NCBI RefSeq assembly: GCF_913773725.1
Contig: NZ_CAJYGK010000115.1
Coordinates: forward strand, 62,001 to 126,000
DNA from: an uncultured Aquabacterium sp.
GTDB taxonomy: Bacteria; Pseudomonadota; Gammaproteobacteria; Burkholderiales; Burkholderiaceae_C
Reading direction: 5' to 3'
DNA: 64,000 bases
The notes below the pieces were generated by a model that worked only from the letters and a program-made list of their open reading frames with translations, ran no database searches and was not told where the DNA came from. How positions within the stretch are numbered: the stretch's first letter is position 1; each line of letters starts with the position of its first letter. Positions 30,910 through 41,297 of the stretch are shown piece after piece. Made by a program: the position numbers and the translations under genes.

Positions 30910-31665
30910 ATGCGGTACGTAATGAGGGTTATCCGCTCGCGTCTCTCGATGCTAATTGGTCTGCTCCGCCAGGGTGGTAGTTTTCCTTCACGATTTCTTT
31001 CCTTGAGGCGCCATTCTGGGCCTTTCCTTGTGCGCGTTTGCGATATTCGTCCGCAGCTCTTTGACGATGGACGTTTCACTCCATTCGATCGGCACTACGT
31101 CTATCACGTCGCGTGGGCGTTGAGAGTGTTGCGTGAGTCCTCACCGCGGGAGCATCTGGATATCGCCAGCTCACTGCACTTCGTGGCTGCTGCATCCGCG
31201 TTCGTGCCGACGCGGTTTGTCGATTACCGCCCTGCGAATCTGGTTCTAGATGGCCTGAGTACCGGGGCTGCGGACGTTTTGCGGCTCGACTTTTCGCCCG
31301 ACAGCATCGCATCGTTGTCCTGTATGCATGTCATAGAACATGTCGGGCTTGGACGGTATGGGGATGCTTTCGATCCCGCAGGGGATCGCAAAGCGATCGC
31401 TGAGTTAAAGCGGGTCGTGGCGCCTGGCGGAACTCTGCTTTTTGTTGTGCCGGTTTCTGGTAAGCCTCGAATCGAGTTCAACGCTCATCGCGTCTACTCC
31501 TATCAGCTCGTGATCGAGTTGTTCGAGGGGTTCGAGTTGATCGAGTACGCGTTGATTCCGGACCGAGCAGAAGAAGGCGGGCTTATCCGCCATGCTGACC
31601 CGGATCTGACGGCCCGCCAGCGTTACGGGTGCGGTTGTTTTCACTTCCGGAAGCGCTTGGCATGA
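30910..31665 (+). CDS. DUF268 family protein (methyltransferase-like fold)
   Basis: A 251-residue protein of the DUF268 family, found in surface-polysaccharide clusters. Its C-terminal half looks like a class I methyltransferase: a strand/loop LDIASSLHFVAA, LRLDFSPDSIASLSCMHVIE, then HVGLGRYGDAFDPAGDRKA and ELKRVVAPGGTLLFVVPV, followed by FNAHRVYS. A glycine-rich SAM-binding loop is not obvious, so activity is uncertain. The start ATG directly abuts the flippase stop and its last codon overlaps the fucosyltransferase start (ATGA), indicating translational coupling. Confidence 0.82.
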   Translation: MRYVMRVIRSRLSMLIGLLRQGGSFPSRFLSLRRHSGPFLVRVCDIRPQLFDDGRFTPFDRHYVYHVAWALRVLRESSPREHLDIASSLHFVAAASAFVPTRFVDYRPANLVLDGLSTGAADVLRLDFSPDSIASLSCMHVIEHVGLGRYGDAFDPAGDRKAIAELKRVVAPGGTLLFVVPVSGKPRIEFNAHRVYSYQLVIELFEGFELIEYALIPDRAEEGGLIRHADPDLTARQRYGCGCFHFRKRLA

Positions 31666-32540
31666 TCGTCGTCCGGATGCAAGGCGGGCTGGGAAACCAG
31701 TTCTTTCAGTATGCTTGCGGTCGCGCGTTGTCAGGGCGCCTGAGATGTCCTTTATGGTTAGACCTATCGTGGTTCCGTCGTCTGCCCAAGGCCGCAACGC
31801 CCCGCGCTTTCGAGTTGGGGCGTTATCCCATCCGGGCATCGATTCTGGACCCTGATCGCACTGGAGGAGTAAGGTTCTACTCGGCGGAGCGCTTGGGATG
31901 TCTCGCCCGTATCGATGGCACGTGGACCTGGGCGCGTCCCTTTCGCGAGCGATCGCTCGATTTCGACGAGCGCATCTCGGGCGTGCAGGCTCCGCGTACA
32001 TTGGAAGGCTATTGGCAAAGTCCCAGGTACTTTGACGGCCTGCGCGATACGCTATGGAACGAGTTGCAACCCGATGTGCCCTTGAGTGAAGCGGACAGCA
32101 GGGTGGCTGCGTTGATACGCCAGAGCGGCAATCAGGCAGTTTCAGTGCATGTGCGTCGGGGAGACTATCTGGTTGGGGTCCACGCGACTCACCATGGCGT
32201 CTGTGAAGAGACCTACTACTCACGGGCGCTCTCCCATCTCCGCGGTGAGATGGGGGCATTGAGGCTATTTGTCTTCTCCGACGATCCTGAATGGGTGCAA
32301 GGTCGCAGCGATCTGTTCGGCGACGCCACCGTCGTTTCTCACAATCGCGGGTCGACCGCCTTCCAAGATCTGAGGCTGATGTCCATGTGCCGCGGACATG
32401 TGATTGCCAACAGCAGCTTCAGTTGGTGGGGGGCTTGGCTCAGCCGTGCCTCGGACAAGAAGGTGATTGCGCCACTTCAGTGGCTGCGAGATGGGCGCGC
32501 GCTCCCTGATCTCATCCCACGGGACTGGGTGCGCCTATGA
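31662..32540 (+). CDS. Alpha-1,2-fucosyltransferase, family GT11
   Basis: A 292-residue GT11 enzyme that transfers L-fucose from GDP-fucose onto galactose-type acceptors. The N-terminus MIVVRMQGGLGNQFFQYACG is the family signature. VHVRRGDYL is the GDP-binding HxRRxDY motif, and IANSSFSWWGAWLS is the third conserved block. The start overlaps the DUF268 stop (ATGA). No GDP-fucose synthesis genes (gmd, fcl) are in the window, so the donor must be made elsewhere. Its presence suggests the glycan carries terminal fucose. Confidence 0.93.
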   Translation: MIVVRMQGGLGNQFFQYACGRALSGRLRCPLWLDLSWFRRLPKAATPRAFELGRYPIRASILDPDRTGGVRFYSAERLGCLARIDGTWTWARPFRERSLDFDERISGVQAPRTLEGYWQSPRYFDGLRDTLWNELQPDVPLSEADSRVAALIRQSGNQAVSVHVRRGDYLVGVHATHHGVCEETYYSRALSHLRGEMGALRLFVFSDDPEWVQGRSDLFGDATVVSHNRGSTAFQDLRLMSMCRGHVIANSSFSWWGAWLSRASDKKVIAPLQWLRDGRALPDLIPRDWVRL

Positions 32541-33466
32541 CGCCTATGAAGCGCGCCCCGTTGGTCAGCGTGGTCATGCCTGTTCGCAATGGCGAACTTT
32601 ATGTCGACGACGCGATTCGCTCCGTATGCGAGCAGACCTATCCGCACTGGGAACTCGTCGTCGTGGACGATGGCTCCACGGACCGTACACCGAATCTGCT
32701 CAGCCGGTGGGTAGCCAGCGATCCGCGCATCCGTGTGATCCGGCAGAAGCCTTTGGGATTGGTCGCCGCGTCCAATGCTGGGATTGCGGCCACGCAAGGA
32801 GAATACATTGCGCGGCTTGATTCCGACGACGTCGCGAGCCGCCATCGGCTTCGCATTCAGGTCGCCGTCATGGAATCGCGCCGAGATCTGGTCGTGCTGG
32901 GGTCAGCGATTCGATTGTTCGGTGCTCGGCGTGGCATCCTGCTCACGCCAATGACGGACTGGGGCTGTCGCGGGCGGCTCCTCTTCGAGAACTGCTTTGC
33001 TCATTCTTCGGTCATGATGCGAAAGTCTTGCATCACGTCGCTCGAACCGTTGTACCAAGCCAGTACGGAGTTTTCCGAAGACTACGGTGTCTGGGTGCGC
33101 CTGACCAAAGTGGGGCGTTTTGCCAATCTTCCACTGCCCTTGGTGAAGTACCGGGTGCATGCGCGGCAAATCAGTCGGGAAAAAGCCGAAAGACTTCGGC
33201 AGGCGCATGCGGAGATCGTGACTTCGATGTGGCGCTCGTGGGGCGTTGACGTGTCGGAGGATCGATTTCTTCGCGTTCGATGGCCGGACTTTGGAGGCGC
33301 CACATACGGCGAGTTTCTCCGTGATGCTCGGTACCTGTCGGGCGCCTTGGGGCCTTTATGGCGCTCTCGTCATGCGCCGCATGTCATGGTCTGGCTGCTG
33401 CTTGTCGTTGCCCGTGGGTCCCTGAAGGCAGTGTCGGCACGGATTGCCGAGAAAGCGAATCGGTGA
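32537..33466 (+). CDS. Family 2 glycosyltransferase
   Basis: A 309-residue GT2 protein with a GT-A fold: VSVVMPVRNGELYVDDAIRS, VVDDGSTDRTP, AASNAGIAATQGEYIARLDSDD (metal motif DSDD) and EDYGVWVRL in the acceptor region. The C-terminus carries one short hydrophobic segment (HVMVWLLLVVARG). It resembles rhamnosyl/galactosyl transferases of O-antigen clusters, but donor and acceptor are unknown. The start overlaps the fucosyltransferase stop (ATGA) and its own stop overlaps the next start (GTGA). Confidence 0.9.
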   Translation: MTPMKRAPLVSVVMPVRNGELYVDDAIRSVCEQTYPHWELVVVDDGSTDRTPNLLSRWVASDPRIRVIRQKPLGLVAASNAGIAATQGEYIARLDSDDVASRHRLRIQVAVMESRRDLVVLGSAIRLFGARRGILLTPMTDWGCRGRLLFENCFAHSSVMMRKSCITSLEPLYQASTEFSEDYGVWVRLTKVGRFANLPLPLVKYRVHARQISREKAERLRQAHAEIVTSMWRSWGVDVSEDRFLRVRWPDFGGATYGEFLRDARYLSGALGPLWRSRHAPHVMVWLLLVVARGSLKAVSARIAEKANR

Positions 33467-34380
33467 AGGCCGTGCGTTGCGTTGTGCTCATGTCGACCTA
33501 CAACGGTGCCCGCTTTGTTGCCGAGCAGATTCGATCCATACTGGCTCAACTGCCCCCCGACGGGATTCTTCTCGTGCGCGATGATGGTTCGACGGATGCT
33601 ACGAGTGAATCAATAGCGCAGTTCAACGACGCGCGAATCCAGTTTGTATGTGGCAGCAATGTCGGTTTCGCGCGAAGCTTCTTCGAGTTGATGCGAATGG
33701 CCCCGCGTGGTCGGGACATGTACATGCTCGCCGATCAGGACGACATCTGGCTGCCGAACAAGATTTCTCGCGCTTGGTCTCAGGTCTGCCTTCACGACGG
33801 GCACCCCTTCCTCTACTGTGCGGTCCCTCAATTGGTGGATGTCACGCTGCAGCCTATCGGATTGGGCAGGCAGTCGGCTGCAGGCGTGACGTTGCTGAAT
33901 GCTCTGGTGGAGAATCAGGTGACGGGCTGCACCGTGGCGATGAATGAAGCGCTGTTGAAGTTCGCGCTCCCTGATGAGCAGTCGCTGCCCGACATTCACT
34001 TCCACGACTGGTGGCTTTACGTCGTTGCGGTGGCTTTTGGTACGGTCTATTGCGATAACACGCCCACGATTCTCTACAGGCAGCACGACGGAAACTACAT
34101 GGGGTATGGGGCAGGGCTGAAGCGTTACTGGAGGATGTTGGACTACCTCCGGCGGAAGAACTGGCTGGCGTCCATGCTTTCACAGGTAAGAGCGTTCCGC
34201 CGCATGCACGGCGATGCTCTGTCCGTAGGGCAACTCGCGGCGTTGGATGCCGTGCAAGCGCCCTCCGGACAGCTGCGTCGCTGGAAAATGGTGTGTGCCG
34301 CCCGCCGTCATCGACAGACGCTAGGGGGAGAGTTGCTGCTGCGTGCGCTGTTGGTGTGTGACTGGCGCAGCCTGCGGTAG
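33463..34380 (+). CDS. Family 2 glycosyltransferase (rhamnosyltransferase-like)
   Basis: A 305-residue GT2 enzyme from the GTG at 33463, which overlaps the upstream stop as GTGA. Motifs are CVVLMSTYNGARFVAEQI, VRDDGSTDATSE, NVGFARSFFELM and MLADQDDIWLPNKI (DQDD metal motif), then FHDWWLYVVAVA and YRQHDGNYMG. This pattern is typical of WbbL/RgpA-like rhamnosyltransferases, though sugar specificity is inference. It is the last gene of the low-GC cluster; the following 89 bases up to tkt include a run of eight G but no clear terminator. Confidence 0.9.
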   Translation: MKAVRCVVLMSTYNGARFVAEQIRSILAQLPPDGILLVRDDGSTDATSESIAQFNDARIQFVCGSNVGFARSFFELMRMAPRGRDMYMLADQDDIWLPNKISRAWSQVCLHDGHPFLYCAVPQLVDVTLQPIGLGRQSAAGVTLLNALVENQVTGCTVAMNEALLKFALPDEQSLPDIHFHDWWLYVVAVAFGTVYCDNTPTILYRQHDGNYMGYGAGLKRYWRMLDYLRRKNWLASMLSQVRAFRRMHGDALSVGQLAALDAVQAPSGQLRRWKMVCAARRHRQTLGGELLLRALLVCDWRSLR

Positions 34381-34469
34381 GTCTGGGCAGGGCCTTGGGG
34401 GGGGCGGCTGGCGCGCGAGGAAGCTCGACCTGGTCTTAAAATCGCGCTTTTGTGTCTTTGCCGCCCACC

Positions 34470-36518
34470 ATGCCCAACCCCACCAAGAACTCCACCGCCA
34501 TGGCCAACGCCATCCGCGTCCTGGCCATGGACGCCGTCCAGCAAGCCAACTCCGGTCACCCGGGCGCGCCGATGGGCATGGCCGACATGGCGGTGGCGCT
34601 GTGGAGCCGGCACCTGCGTCACAGCCCGACGAACCCGCAGTGGCTGGACCGTGACCGCTTCGTGCTGTCGAACGGCCACGCCTCGATGCTGATCTACGCG
34701 CTGCTGCACCTGAGCGGCTACGACGTGTCGATCGACGACCTCAAGGCCTTCCGCCAGATGCACAGCAAGACCCCGGGCCACCCGGAAGTCGGCATCACCC
34801 CGGGCGTCGAAACCACCACCGGCCCGCTGGGGCAGGGCATCACCAACGCCGTGGGCTTCGCGCTGGCCGAGAAGCTGCTGGCCGCCGAGTTCAACCGCGA
34901 AGGCCACCGCATCGTCGACCACCACACCTACGTGTTCCTGGGTGATGGCTGCCTGATGGAAGGCATCAGCCACGAAGCCGTGGCCCTGGCCGGCGCCTGG
35001 AAGCTGAACAAGCTGATCGCGCTGTACGACGACAACGGCATCTCGATCGACGGGCAGGTCACGCCCTGGTTCATCGACAACACGCCCAAGCGTTTCGAGG
35101 CCTGTGGCTGGAACGTGGTTGGCCCCGTCGACGGCCATGACATCGACGCCGTGGACGCCGCCATCGAGCGCGCCAAGCTGAGCGGCGACAAGCCCACGCT
35201 GATCGTCTGCAAGACCCACATCGGCAAGGGCTCGCCCAACCGCGCCAACACGGCCAAGGCCCACGGCGAGCCGCTGGGCGGCGACGAGATCAAGCTGACC
35301 CGTGATGCGCTGAGCTGGGTGCACGAGCCCTTCATGCTGCCGGAAGAGGTGTACGCCGACTGGAGCGCCAAGGCCGACGGCGAGTTGCTGGTCAACGACT
35401 GGAACAGCCGCTTCGACGCCTACAAGGCCGCCTTCCCCGAACTGGCCGCCGAGTACGTGCGCCGCATGGCCGGTGAGCTGCCTGCCAACTTCTCGGAGAT
35501 CGCGGTGCAGGCCGTGGCCGCCGCCCACGACAAGGCCGAGACGGTCGCCACCCGCAAGGCCAGCCAGCAGGCGCTGGAGCACTTCACCGCCGCGCTGCCC
35601 GAGCTGCTGGGTGGATCGGCCGACCTGACCGGCTCGAACCTGACCAACACCAAGAGCACGCCGCCTGTGCGCTTCGAGGACGACGGCTCGGTGGCCGTCA
35701 CGGAGCTGGGCAAGCCCGGCCGCCACATCAACTACGGCGTGCGTGAGTTCGGCATGGCCGCCATCATGAACGGCGTGGCCCTGCACGGCGGCTTCATCCC
35801 CTACGGCGGCACCTTCCTGACCTTCAGCGACTACAGCCGCAACGCCATCCGCATGGCCGCGCTGATGAAGCAGCGCGTGATCCACGTGTTCACGCACGAT
35901 TCGATCGGCCTGGGTGAAGACGGCCCGACCCACCAGTCGGTGGAGCATGCCGCCAGCCTGCGTCTGATCCCGGGTCTGGACGTCTGGCGTCCGGCCGACA
36001 CCACGGAAACCGCCGTGGCTTGGTCGATCGCGCTGGCCAACAAGAACCGCCCGACCGCGCTGCTGCTGTCGCGCCAGAACCTGCCGTACGCACCGAAGGT
36101 TGATGCCGACGTCATCACCCAGGGCGCCTACATCCTGGCCGAGCCGTCGGAAGTGGGCCTGAAGAAGAAGCCGGTGGCAGTCATCATCGCCACGGGTTCG
36201 GAAGTGCAGCTGGCCCTGCATGCGCAGGCCGAGCTGGCCAAGCAGAAGATCCCCGTGCGCGTGGTGTCGATGCCGTCGACCACGGTGTTCGACCGCCAGG
36301 ACGTGGCCTACAAGAAGGCCGTGCTGCCGAACAAGCTCCCCCGCATTGCGGTGGAAGCCGGTGTGACGGACTTCTGGTGGAAGTATGGTGTGGATGCTGT
36401 CGTCGGCATCGACACGTACGGCGAATCGGCGCCGGCCGGCGTGCTGTTCAAGCACTTCGGCTTCACCACCGAGAACGTGGTGGCCACGGTCCGCAAGGTT
36501 CTGTCGATCAAGAAGTAA
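34470..36518 (+). CDS. tkt: Transketolase
   Basis: A 682-residue thiamine-diphosphate enzyme of the pentose phosphate pathway that moves two-carbon ketol units between sugars. It shows [15 protein letters not shown] near the N-terminus, [12 protein letters not shown], the ThDP motif [13 protein letters not shown] with [16 protein letters not shown], and in the pyrimidine domain [17 protein letters not shown] and [14 protein letters not shown]. The C-terminal domain is complete. The start at 34470 gives [22 protein letters not shown] content returns here to the high genome level. gapA follows 100 bases downstream. Confidence 0.98.
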   Translation: MPNPTKNSTAMANAIRVLAMDAVQQANSGHPGAPMGMADMAVALWSRHLRHSPTNPQWLDRDRFVLSNGHASMLIYALLHLSGYDVSIDDLKAFRQMHSKTPGHPEVGITPGVETTTGPLGQGITNAVGFALAEKLLAAEFNREGHRIVDHHTYVFLGDGCLMEGISHEAVALAGAWKLNKLIALYDDNGISIDGQVTPWFIDNTPKRFEACGWNVVGPVDGHDIDAVDAAIERAKLSGDKPTLIVCKTHIGKGSPNRANTAKAHGEPLGGDEIKLTRDALSWVHEPFMLPEEVYADWSAKADGELLVNDWNSRFDAYKAAFPELAAEYVRRMAGELPANFSEIAVQAVAAAHDKAETVATRKASQQALEHFTAALPELLGGSADLTGSNLTNTKSTPPVRFEDDGSVAVTELGKPGRHINYGVREFGMAAIMNGVALHGGFIPYGGTFLTFSDYSRNAIRMAALMKQRVIHVFTHDSIGLGEDGPTHQSVEHAASLRLIPGLDVWRPADTTETAVAWSIALANKNRPTALLLSRQNLPYAPKVDADVITQGAYILAEPSEVGLKKKPVAVIIATGSEVQLALHAQAELAKQKIPVRVVSMPSTTVFDRQDVAYKKAVLPNKLPRIAVEAGVTDFWWKYGVDAVVGIDTYGESAPAGVLFKHFGFTTENVVATVRKVLSIKK

Positions 36519-36606
36519 AAGGGCGCAGTCTGGTCATGGGGCTGCCCCGGCGGCCCTGTGTCGCGCCGGGCGCCTGACCCCATCACCCAGTTCATTCACT
36601 CTCTGA

Positions 36607-37620
<1,014 letters not shown>

Positions 37621-37642
37621 ACTGGCGCACAGCTTGTTTCAG

Positions 37643-37666
37643 AAGGCCCCGCAAGGGGCCTTTTTC
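37643..37666 (+). terminator. Rho-independent terminator after gapA
   Basis: GGCCCC (37645-37650), GCAA loop, GGGGCC (37655-37660) and TTTTT (37661-37665). It lies 22 bases after the gapA stop. Confidence 0.92.
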
Positions 37667-37721
37667 ATGGGGGGTACGGGCGCGTCGCTGCCCATAATCC
37701 GGCTCTGCTCTGGGAGCCCTT

Positions 37722-39632
37722 GTGAACTGGCATGTCGCTTATCTGAACCGTTGTCTGTCGGCCGTGGGCCATCGTCGCGCCGGGTGCGTGGGTGTCCTGC
37801 TGGGTGTTGTCGCGTCGTGTGCCGGGGCTGCCGTGCCGGCGGTGCAGACCGGGCGTGCGGCCGCTCCCGACGAGGGGGCCGCGCTCGGTCTGATCGTGAA
37901 ACTCAGGGAGTCCGGGGGCGTGCCCTCGGTGGTGCGCCTCGCTGCCACGGCACGCCCTGCCGACTCGGAGCGGGTCCAACTCGGCCGCCTGCATGCGGCG
38001 GCCCATCGACGCAGCACCGGCTTTCTGGCGCACAAGGCGACGGCGTTCGGGGCGCACGTGGTCCACCCCGGTCGGGTCATGTCCCTGCGCGAAGCCGAGC
38101 AGGAGGCGGCCCGCTGGCGGGCGGATCCGGACGTCGAGTGGGTGGTGGTCAACGAGCGACTCAAGCCCATGGCGACCCCCACGGGCGGGCACCTGCCGAG
38201 CGCTGTCACCACGACCCCGATGTGGTTCGAGCAGCAGTGGTGGCTGCAGGACACGGCGGCCCTGGCCGAGCGTGAGGGCGTGCCCAACATCCGTCCTGCA
38301 TGGGAGCGACTGGCCGGATCGGGCCGCCAGCTGTATCCGGTGGCGGTGGCGGTGCTGGACTCGGGCTGGCGAGACTTGCCGGGCATGTCGGGCCGCTGGA
38401 TTCCGGGTTACGACTTTGTCAGTGAAGCGGCGTATGCCAAGGATGGAGATGGGCTGGACGCCGACGCCACCGACCCGGGAGATGGGCTGACAGAGGCCGA
38501 GATCGCTGCCAATCCGGGGACGTATCCGTCCCCGTTCTGCGGAGCGCACGCCAGTTCCTGGCACGGGCCGGCCATCGCCGGCATGCTCGGCGGCCAGGGC
38601 GACTCCTCCCTGGGCGTGATGGGCATGCTGCCGCAGCTGGGGCGCGGCGGTCAGGGTGGGCCGCTGATCATGCCGGTGCGCATCAGCGGCAGTTGCGGCG
38701 CTTTCGTCAGCGACGTGATCGAGGGCCTGTTGTGGTCGGCCGGCGTGCGCTACCACGGTGAGCCCTCGGTGAACCTGAGTCCCGCGCGGGTGCTCAGCCT
38801 GAGCTTTGGGGGCTCGGGCACCTGCCGCAATCCCGACAGCGAGGCCGACCGGCTGTACCAGCAGGCCGTCGCCGCATTGCGCGCCAAGGGGGCGCTGGTG
38901 GTGGCGTCGGCTGGCAATGGCGATGGCAGCACGGGCGCGGGGGGGGCTGCACGGCCGGCCAACTGTGAAGGGGTGCTGGCCGTCACCGGCCTGACGCGTC
39001 GTGGGTTGAAGGCGAGCTATGCCAACAAGATCGAATCGGGTTTGGCCACGGTGTCCGGGGAGGCGGGATCCCAGTCTGCGGGCTTGCTGATGCCGGGCTA
39101 TGCCGAGGCAGGCCCGGCGGCCGTGGTCGCCCACGGGACCAGTTTTGCCTCTCCGATCGTGGCCGGAGTGGCAGCCATGATGCTGTCGCTCGATCCATCC
39201 CTGACGGTGGACGAGTTGCGCACGCTGCTGACCCGCACCGCTGCGTTCGACGGGGTTCTGCGCCCTCACATCGCGTCCACCGATCTGGTGAGTCCCCCTT
39301 TGCCGGTGCCCCCCGCGTGTCAGGCGGATGGCGTGCCTCAGGGAAACTGTTTCTGCACCACCGAGACCTGCGGTGCGGGCATTCTGGATGCCGATCTGGC
39401 CGTGGCGACCGTGCTGAGCCGACTGGACGCCCGGGGCGGTCCCCAGGCGTTTGACGAACCGAGTGTCACCGCGGCGTGGTTCACGCCGGATCGGCTGCAG
39501 CCCGGCACGCCAGGGGGGCCGTCGCGTTCGGGCGGGGGCGGCGGCGGGGCGTTGTCATGGCCGTGGCTGCTGTGCTGGGCGGCACTGCTGGCCCTGGCGC
39601 CGCGGCGTCGTCGGGTCAACGGCAAGCGCTGA
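37722..39632 (+). CDS. Secreted subtilisin-like (S8) serine protease with GlyGly-CTERM-like tail
   Basis: A 636-residue exported protease. An N-terminal signal (hydrophobic VLLGVVASCAGAA) precedes an inhibitor-like propeptide (about 50-150, ADPDVEWVVVNERLKPM). The S8 triad is Asp213 (VAVAVLDSGW), His281 (SSWHGPAIAGM, variant of HGTHVAG) and Ser474 (HGTSFASPIVAG), with the oxyanion Asn in ASAGNGDGS. Eight or more cysteines suggest disulfides. The C-terminus (about 601-636) is a Ser/Gly6 stretch, one hydrophobic helix SWPWLLCWAALLALAP and RRRR, the layout of GlyGly-CTERM substrates cut by rhombosortase. The GTG at 37722 has GGGAG six bases upstream. It overlaps the convergent SPOR gene by 17 bases. 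Confidence 0.92.
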   Translation: MNWHVAYLNRCLSAVGHRRAGCVGVLLGVVASCAGAAVPAVQTGRAAAPDEGAALGLIVKLRESGGVPSVVRLAATARPADSERVQLGRLHAAAHRRSTGFLAHKATAFGAHVVHPGRVMSLREAEQEAARWRADPDVEWVVVNERLKPMATPTGGHLPSAVTTTPMWFEQQWWLQDTAALAEREGVPNIRPAWERLAGSGRQLYPVAVAVLDSGWRDLPGMSGRWIPGYDFVSEAAYAKDGDGLDADATDPGDGLTEAEIAANPGTYPSPFCGAHASSWHGPAIAGMLGGQGDSSLGVMGMLPQLGRGGQGGPLIMPVRISGSCGAFVSDVIEGLLWSAGVRYHGEPSVNLSPARVLSLSFGGSGTCRNPDSEADRLYQQAVAALRAKGALVVASAGNGDGSTGAGGAARPANCEGVLAVTGLTRRGLKASYANKIESGLATVSGEAGSQSAGLLMPGYAEAGPAAVVAHGTSFASPIVAGVAAMMLSLDPSLTVDELRTLLTRTAAFDGVLRPHIASTDLVSPPLPVPPACQADGVPQGNCFCTTETCGAGILDADLAVATVLSRLDARGGPQAFDEPSVTAAWFTPDRLQPGTPGGPSRSGGGGGGALSWPWLLCWAALLALAPRRRRVNGKR

Positions 39633-40356
39633 AACGGCGCTCCTGCGGAAGGACGAGCGCAGTCAGGGCCTGTTGCTCGGCTGCGGTGGCGCGAGGCACC
39701 CGTGCGGTCAGTTCCTCTCCTGCAGGGCGCAAGATGACCACGCGCGCGGTACGGATGCCGCGGACGCGCAGTCGCTCCAGCGCGGCGTTGGCCTCGGCTT
39801 GTTGCGTGTAGCGGCCGAGCGAAATGCCCAGGGCGAGGTTGGCCGGGGCGCGGACGGGCTCGAAGTCCAGTCCGCGGATGCGTCGCAGCTCGTCCTGCTT
39901 GCGCGCCAGCATGTCGGCGTCGGCATAAGGGCCCATGTACACCATCCACAGCCCCGGGGTGGCGGCGATGTTCAGGGTGAGCGCGGTAGAACCGATCACG
40001 GGGCGCAACAGCGCCTCAAGCTGTGGTCGCACACCAGGCGCGAAAGGGCCCGCCTCCAGGCAGAGGGCGCCGGTTGTCTGGTCTGCTGAAGCCGCGCCTT
40101 GCTGCGCCGACGGTGCTGCGCTGTCCGTCGCGGCCGCGGCGATGGCGGCTGGCGTCGCGGCATCGGGTGCGTTCGGCGCCTTCAAGGTGGGCGGCACGAC
40201 GACCTCGATCTGTTGGGCTGCGAGCTGCTGGCCCAGGCGCTGCGGTTCACGGTGCCCGTCTGGCCGCACGCCGACGACGGCATCGAGCCATCCCTGCGTC
40301 CAGGCGAAGAACGCGGCGTTCACGAGCAGCAGGATCAGCACCAGGGAGCGAAGCAT
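39616..40356 (-). CDS. SPOR-domain membrane protein
   Basis: A 246-residue protein with an N-terminal membrane anchor (MLRSLVLILLLVNAAFFAWTQ), a Pro/Ala-rich linker (about 55-105) and a C-terminal SPOR-like region (about 128-205: WMVYMGPYADADMLARKQDEL and LGISLGRYTQQAEANAALERL). SPOR domains bind peptidoglycan stripped of stem peptides, typically at the division septum. It is 18 bases downstream of birA and probably co-transcribed with it. In many Burkholderiales a type III pantothenate kinase gene (coaX) sits between these two; here it does not. Confidence 0.85.
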   Translation of the reverse strand: MLRSLVLILLLVNAAFFAWTQGWLDAVVGVRPDGHREPQRLGQQLAAQQIEVVVPPTLKAPNAPDAATPAAIAAAATDSAAPSAQQGAASADQTTGALCLEAGPFAPGVRPQLEALLRPVIGSTALTLNIAATPGLWMVYMGPYADADMLARKQDELRRIRGLDFEPVRAPANLALGISLGRYTQQAEANAALERLRVRGIRTARVVILRPAGEELTARVPRATAAEQQALTALVLPQERRFSACR

Positions 40357-40374
40357 CGTCGGGCAACAAGCGGG

Positions 40375-41292
40375 TCAGGGCACGCAGGGGCGGACGGACA
40401 CTTCGCCGCTGGACCACGTGCGCAGTCCGGAGTCAGTATGCACGAGCAGGCTGCCGTGGGCGTCCACGCCGGCCGCCAGGCCGGTTTCCTGGGGCGTGTC
40501 CTGCGTGGGTTGAGTGCCCGGGCGTGTCCACAAGGCCACGCTCTGGCCCGCCAGCACATCGCGTTGGGCATAGGCCGCCTGCAGCGGCGCAAAGCCCTGC
40601 TGGGCGAAGGTGCGCACGGTGTCGAGCAGCATCGGCACGATGGCGGCCCAGGTGGCGCCCACCGCGGGGGCGTGGCTGGCTGGCAGGCCGTCGGCGACGC
40701 AGGCGGCCGGGGCGAACACCCCGGCGCGCACATTGAGCCCGATGCCCACCACCACCCACCGGTGCCCTGGCGGCAGGTGGGCGCCCTGACGGGCCTCGAT
40801 CAGGATGCCGCCCAGCTTGCGCCCCCCCAGCCACAGGTCGTTGGGCCACTTGATGCCCAGGGCGGCCGGGGCGGGAGCGCCAGCCTGGGCGGCCCGGCCG
40901 GCACGCAAGGCATCAAGGCCCTGGGCGACGGCCAGCCCCACGGCGAGCGACAGCGCGCCCGCGCCGCCGGGAACCCGGTCGAACGCGAGGGGCAGGGCCA
41001 GCGAAAAGGCGAGGCTGTCACCCGGCCTCGCCACCCACTGTCGACCCTGCCGTCCCCGGCCCGCCACCTGGTGGGCTGCCGTGAGCAGCATGGGCGCGGG
41101 CGCGGGGTCGTCGGCCCGGTTCATCAGCTCGGTGTTGGTGGAGCCCACCTCGGGGCGCACCTCGATGGCGAGGTCCGGCCAGTCCGTGTGGCAGGCCAGC
41201 CAGATCTGCTCGGCCGCGTTGTTCAGGTCCGCGACGACGGCGTCCCGGTCTGCCGATGCCGATGCCGAGGCAGGCCCTTGTCCGGTGTCCAT
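40375..41292 (-). CDS. birA: Biotin-[acetyl-CoA-carboxylase] ligase
   Basis: BirA activates biotin with ATP and attaches it to the carboxylase carrier protein. The 305-residue protein shows EVGSTNTELMNRAD, the biotin-binding loop AGRGRQGRQWVARPG, and the LGIKWPNDLWLGGRKLGGILIEA motif, followed by VVVGIGLNVR. The C-terminal SH3-like domain is present. No N-terminal helix-turn-helix is present, so it is a monofunctional ligase and not the E. coli-type repressor. The start ATG (complement of 41290-41292) gives MDTGQGPASAS. It begins 5 bases after the SET-domain gene stops, forming an operon with it. Confidence 0.95.
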   Translation of the reverse strand: MDTGQGPASASASADRDAVVADLNNAAEQIWLACHTDWPDLAIEVRPEVGSTNTELMNRADDPAPAPMLLTAAHQVAGRGRQGRQWVARPGDSLAFSLALPLAFDRVPGGAGALSLAVGLAVAQGLDALRAGRAAQAGAPAPAALGIKWPNDLWLGGRKLGGILIEARQGAHLPPGHRWVVVGIGLNVRAGVFAPAACVADGLPASHAPAVGATWAAIVPMLLDTVRTFAQQGFAPLQAAYAQRDVLAGQSVALWTRPGTQPTQDTPQETGLAAGVDAHGSLLVHTDSGLRTWSSGEVSVRPCVP

Positions 41293-41297
41293 GCCGG

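Noticed and set aside
38939-38946. G8 run in the S8 protease gene as a slippage site.
   Set aside because: It sits in a Gly/Ala-rich stretch of a very GC-rich gene, where such runs are expected by chance; the G9 in the less GC-rich flippase gene is stronger.
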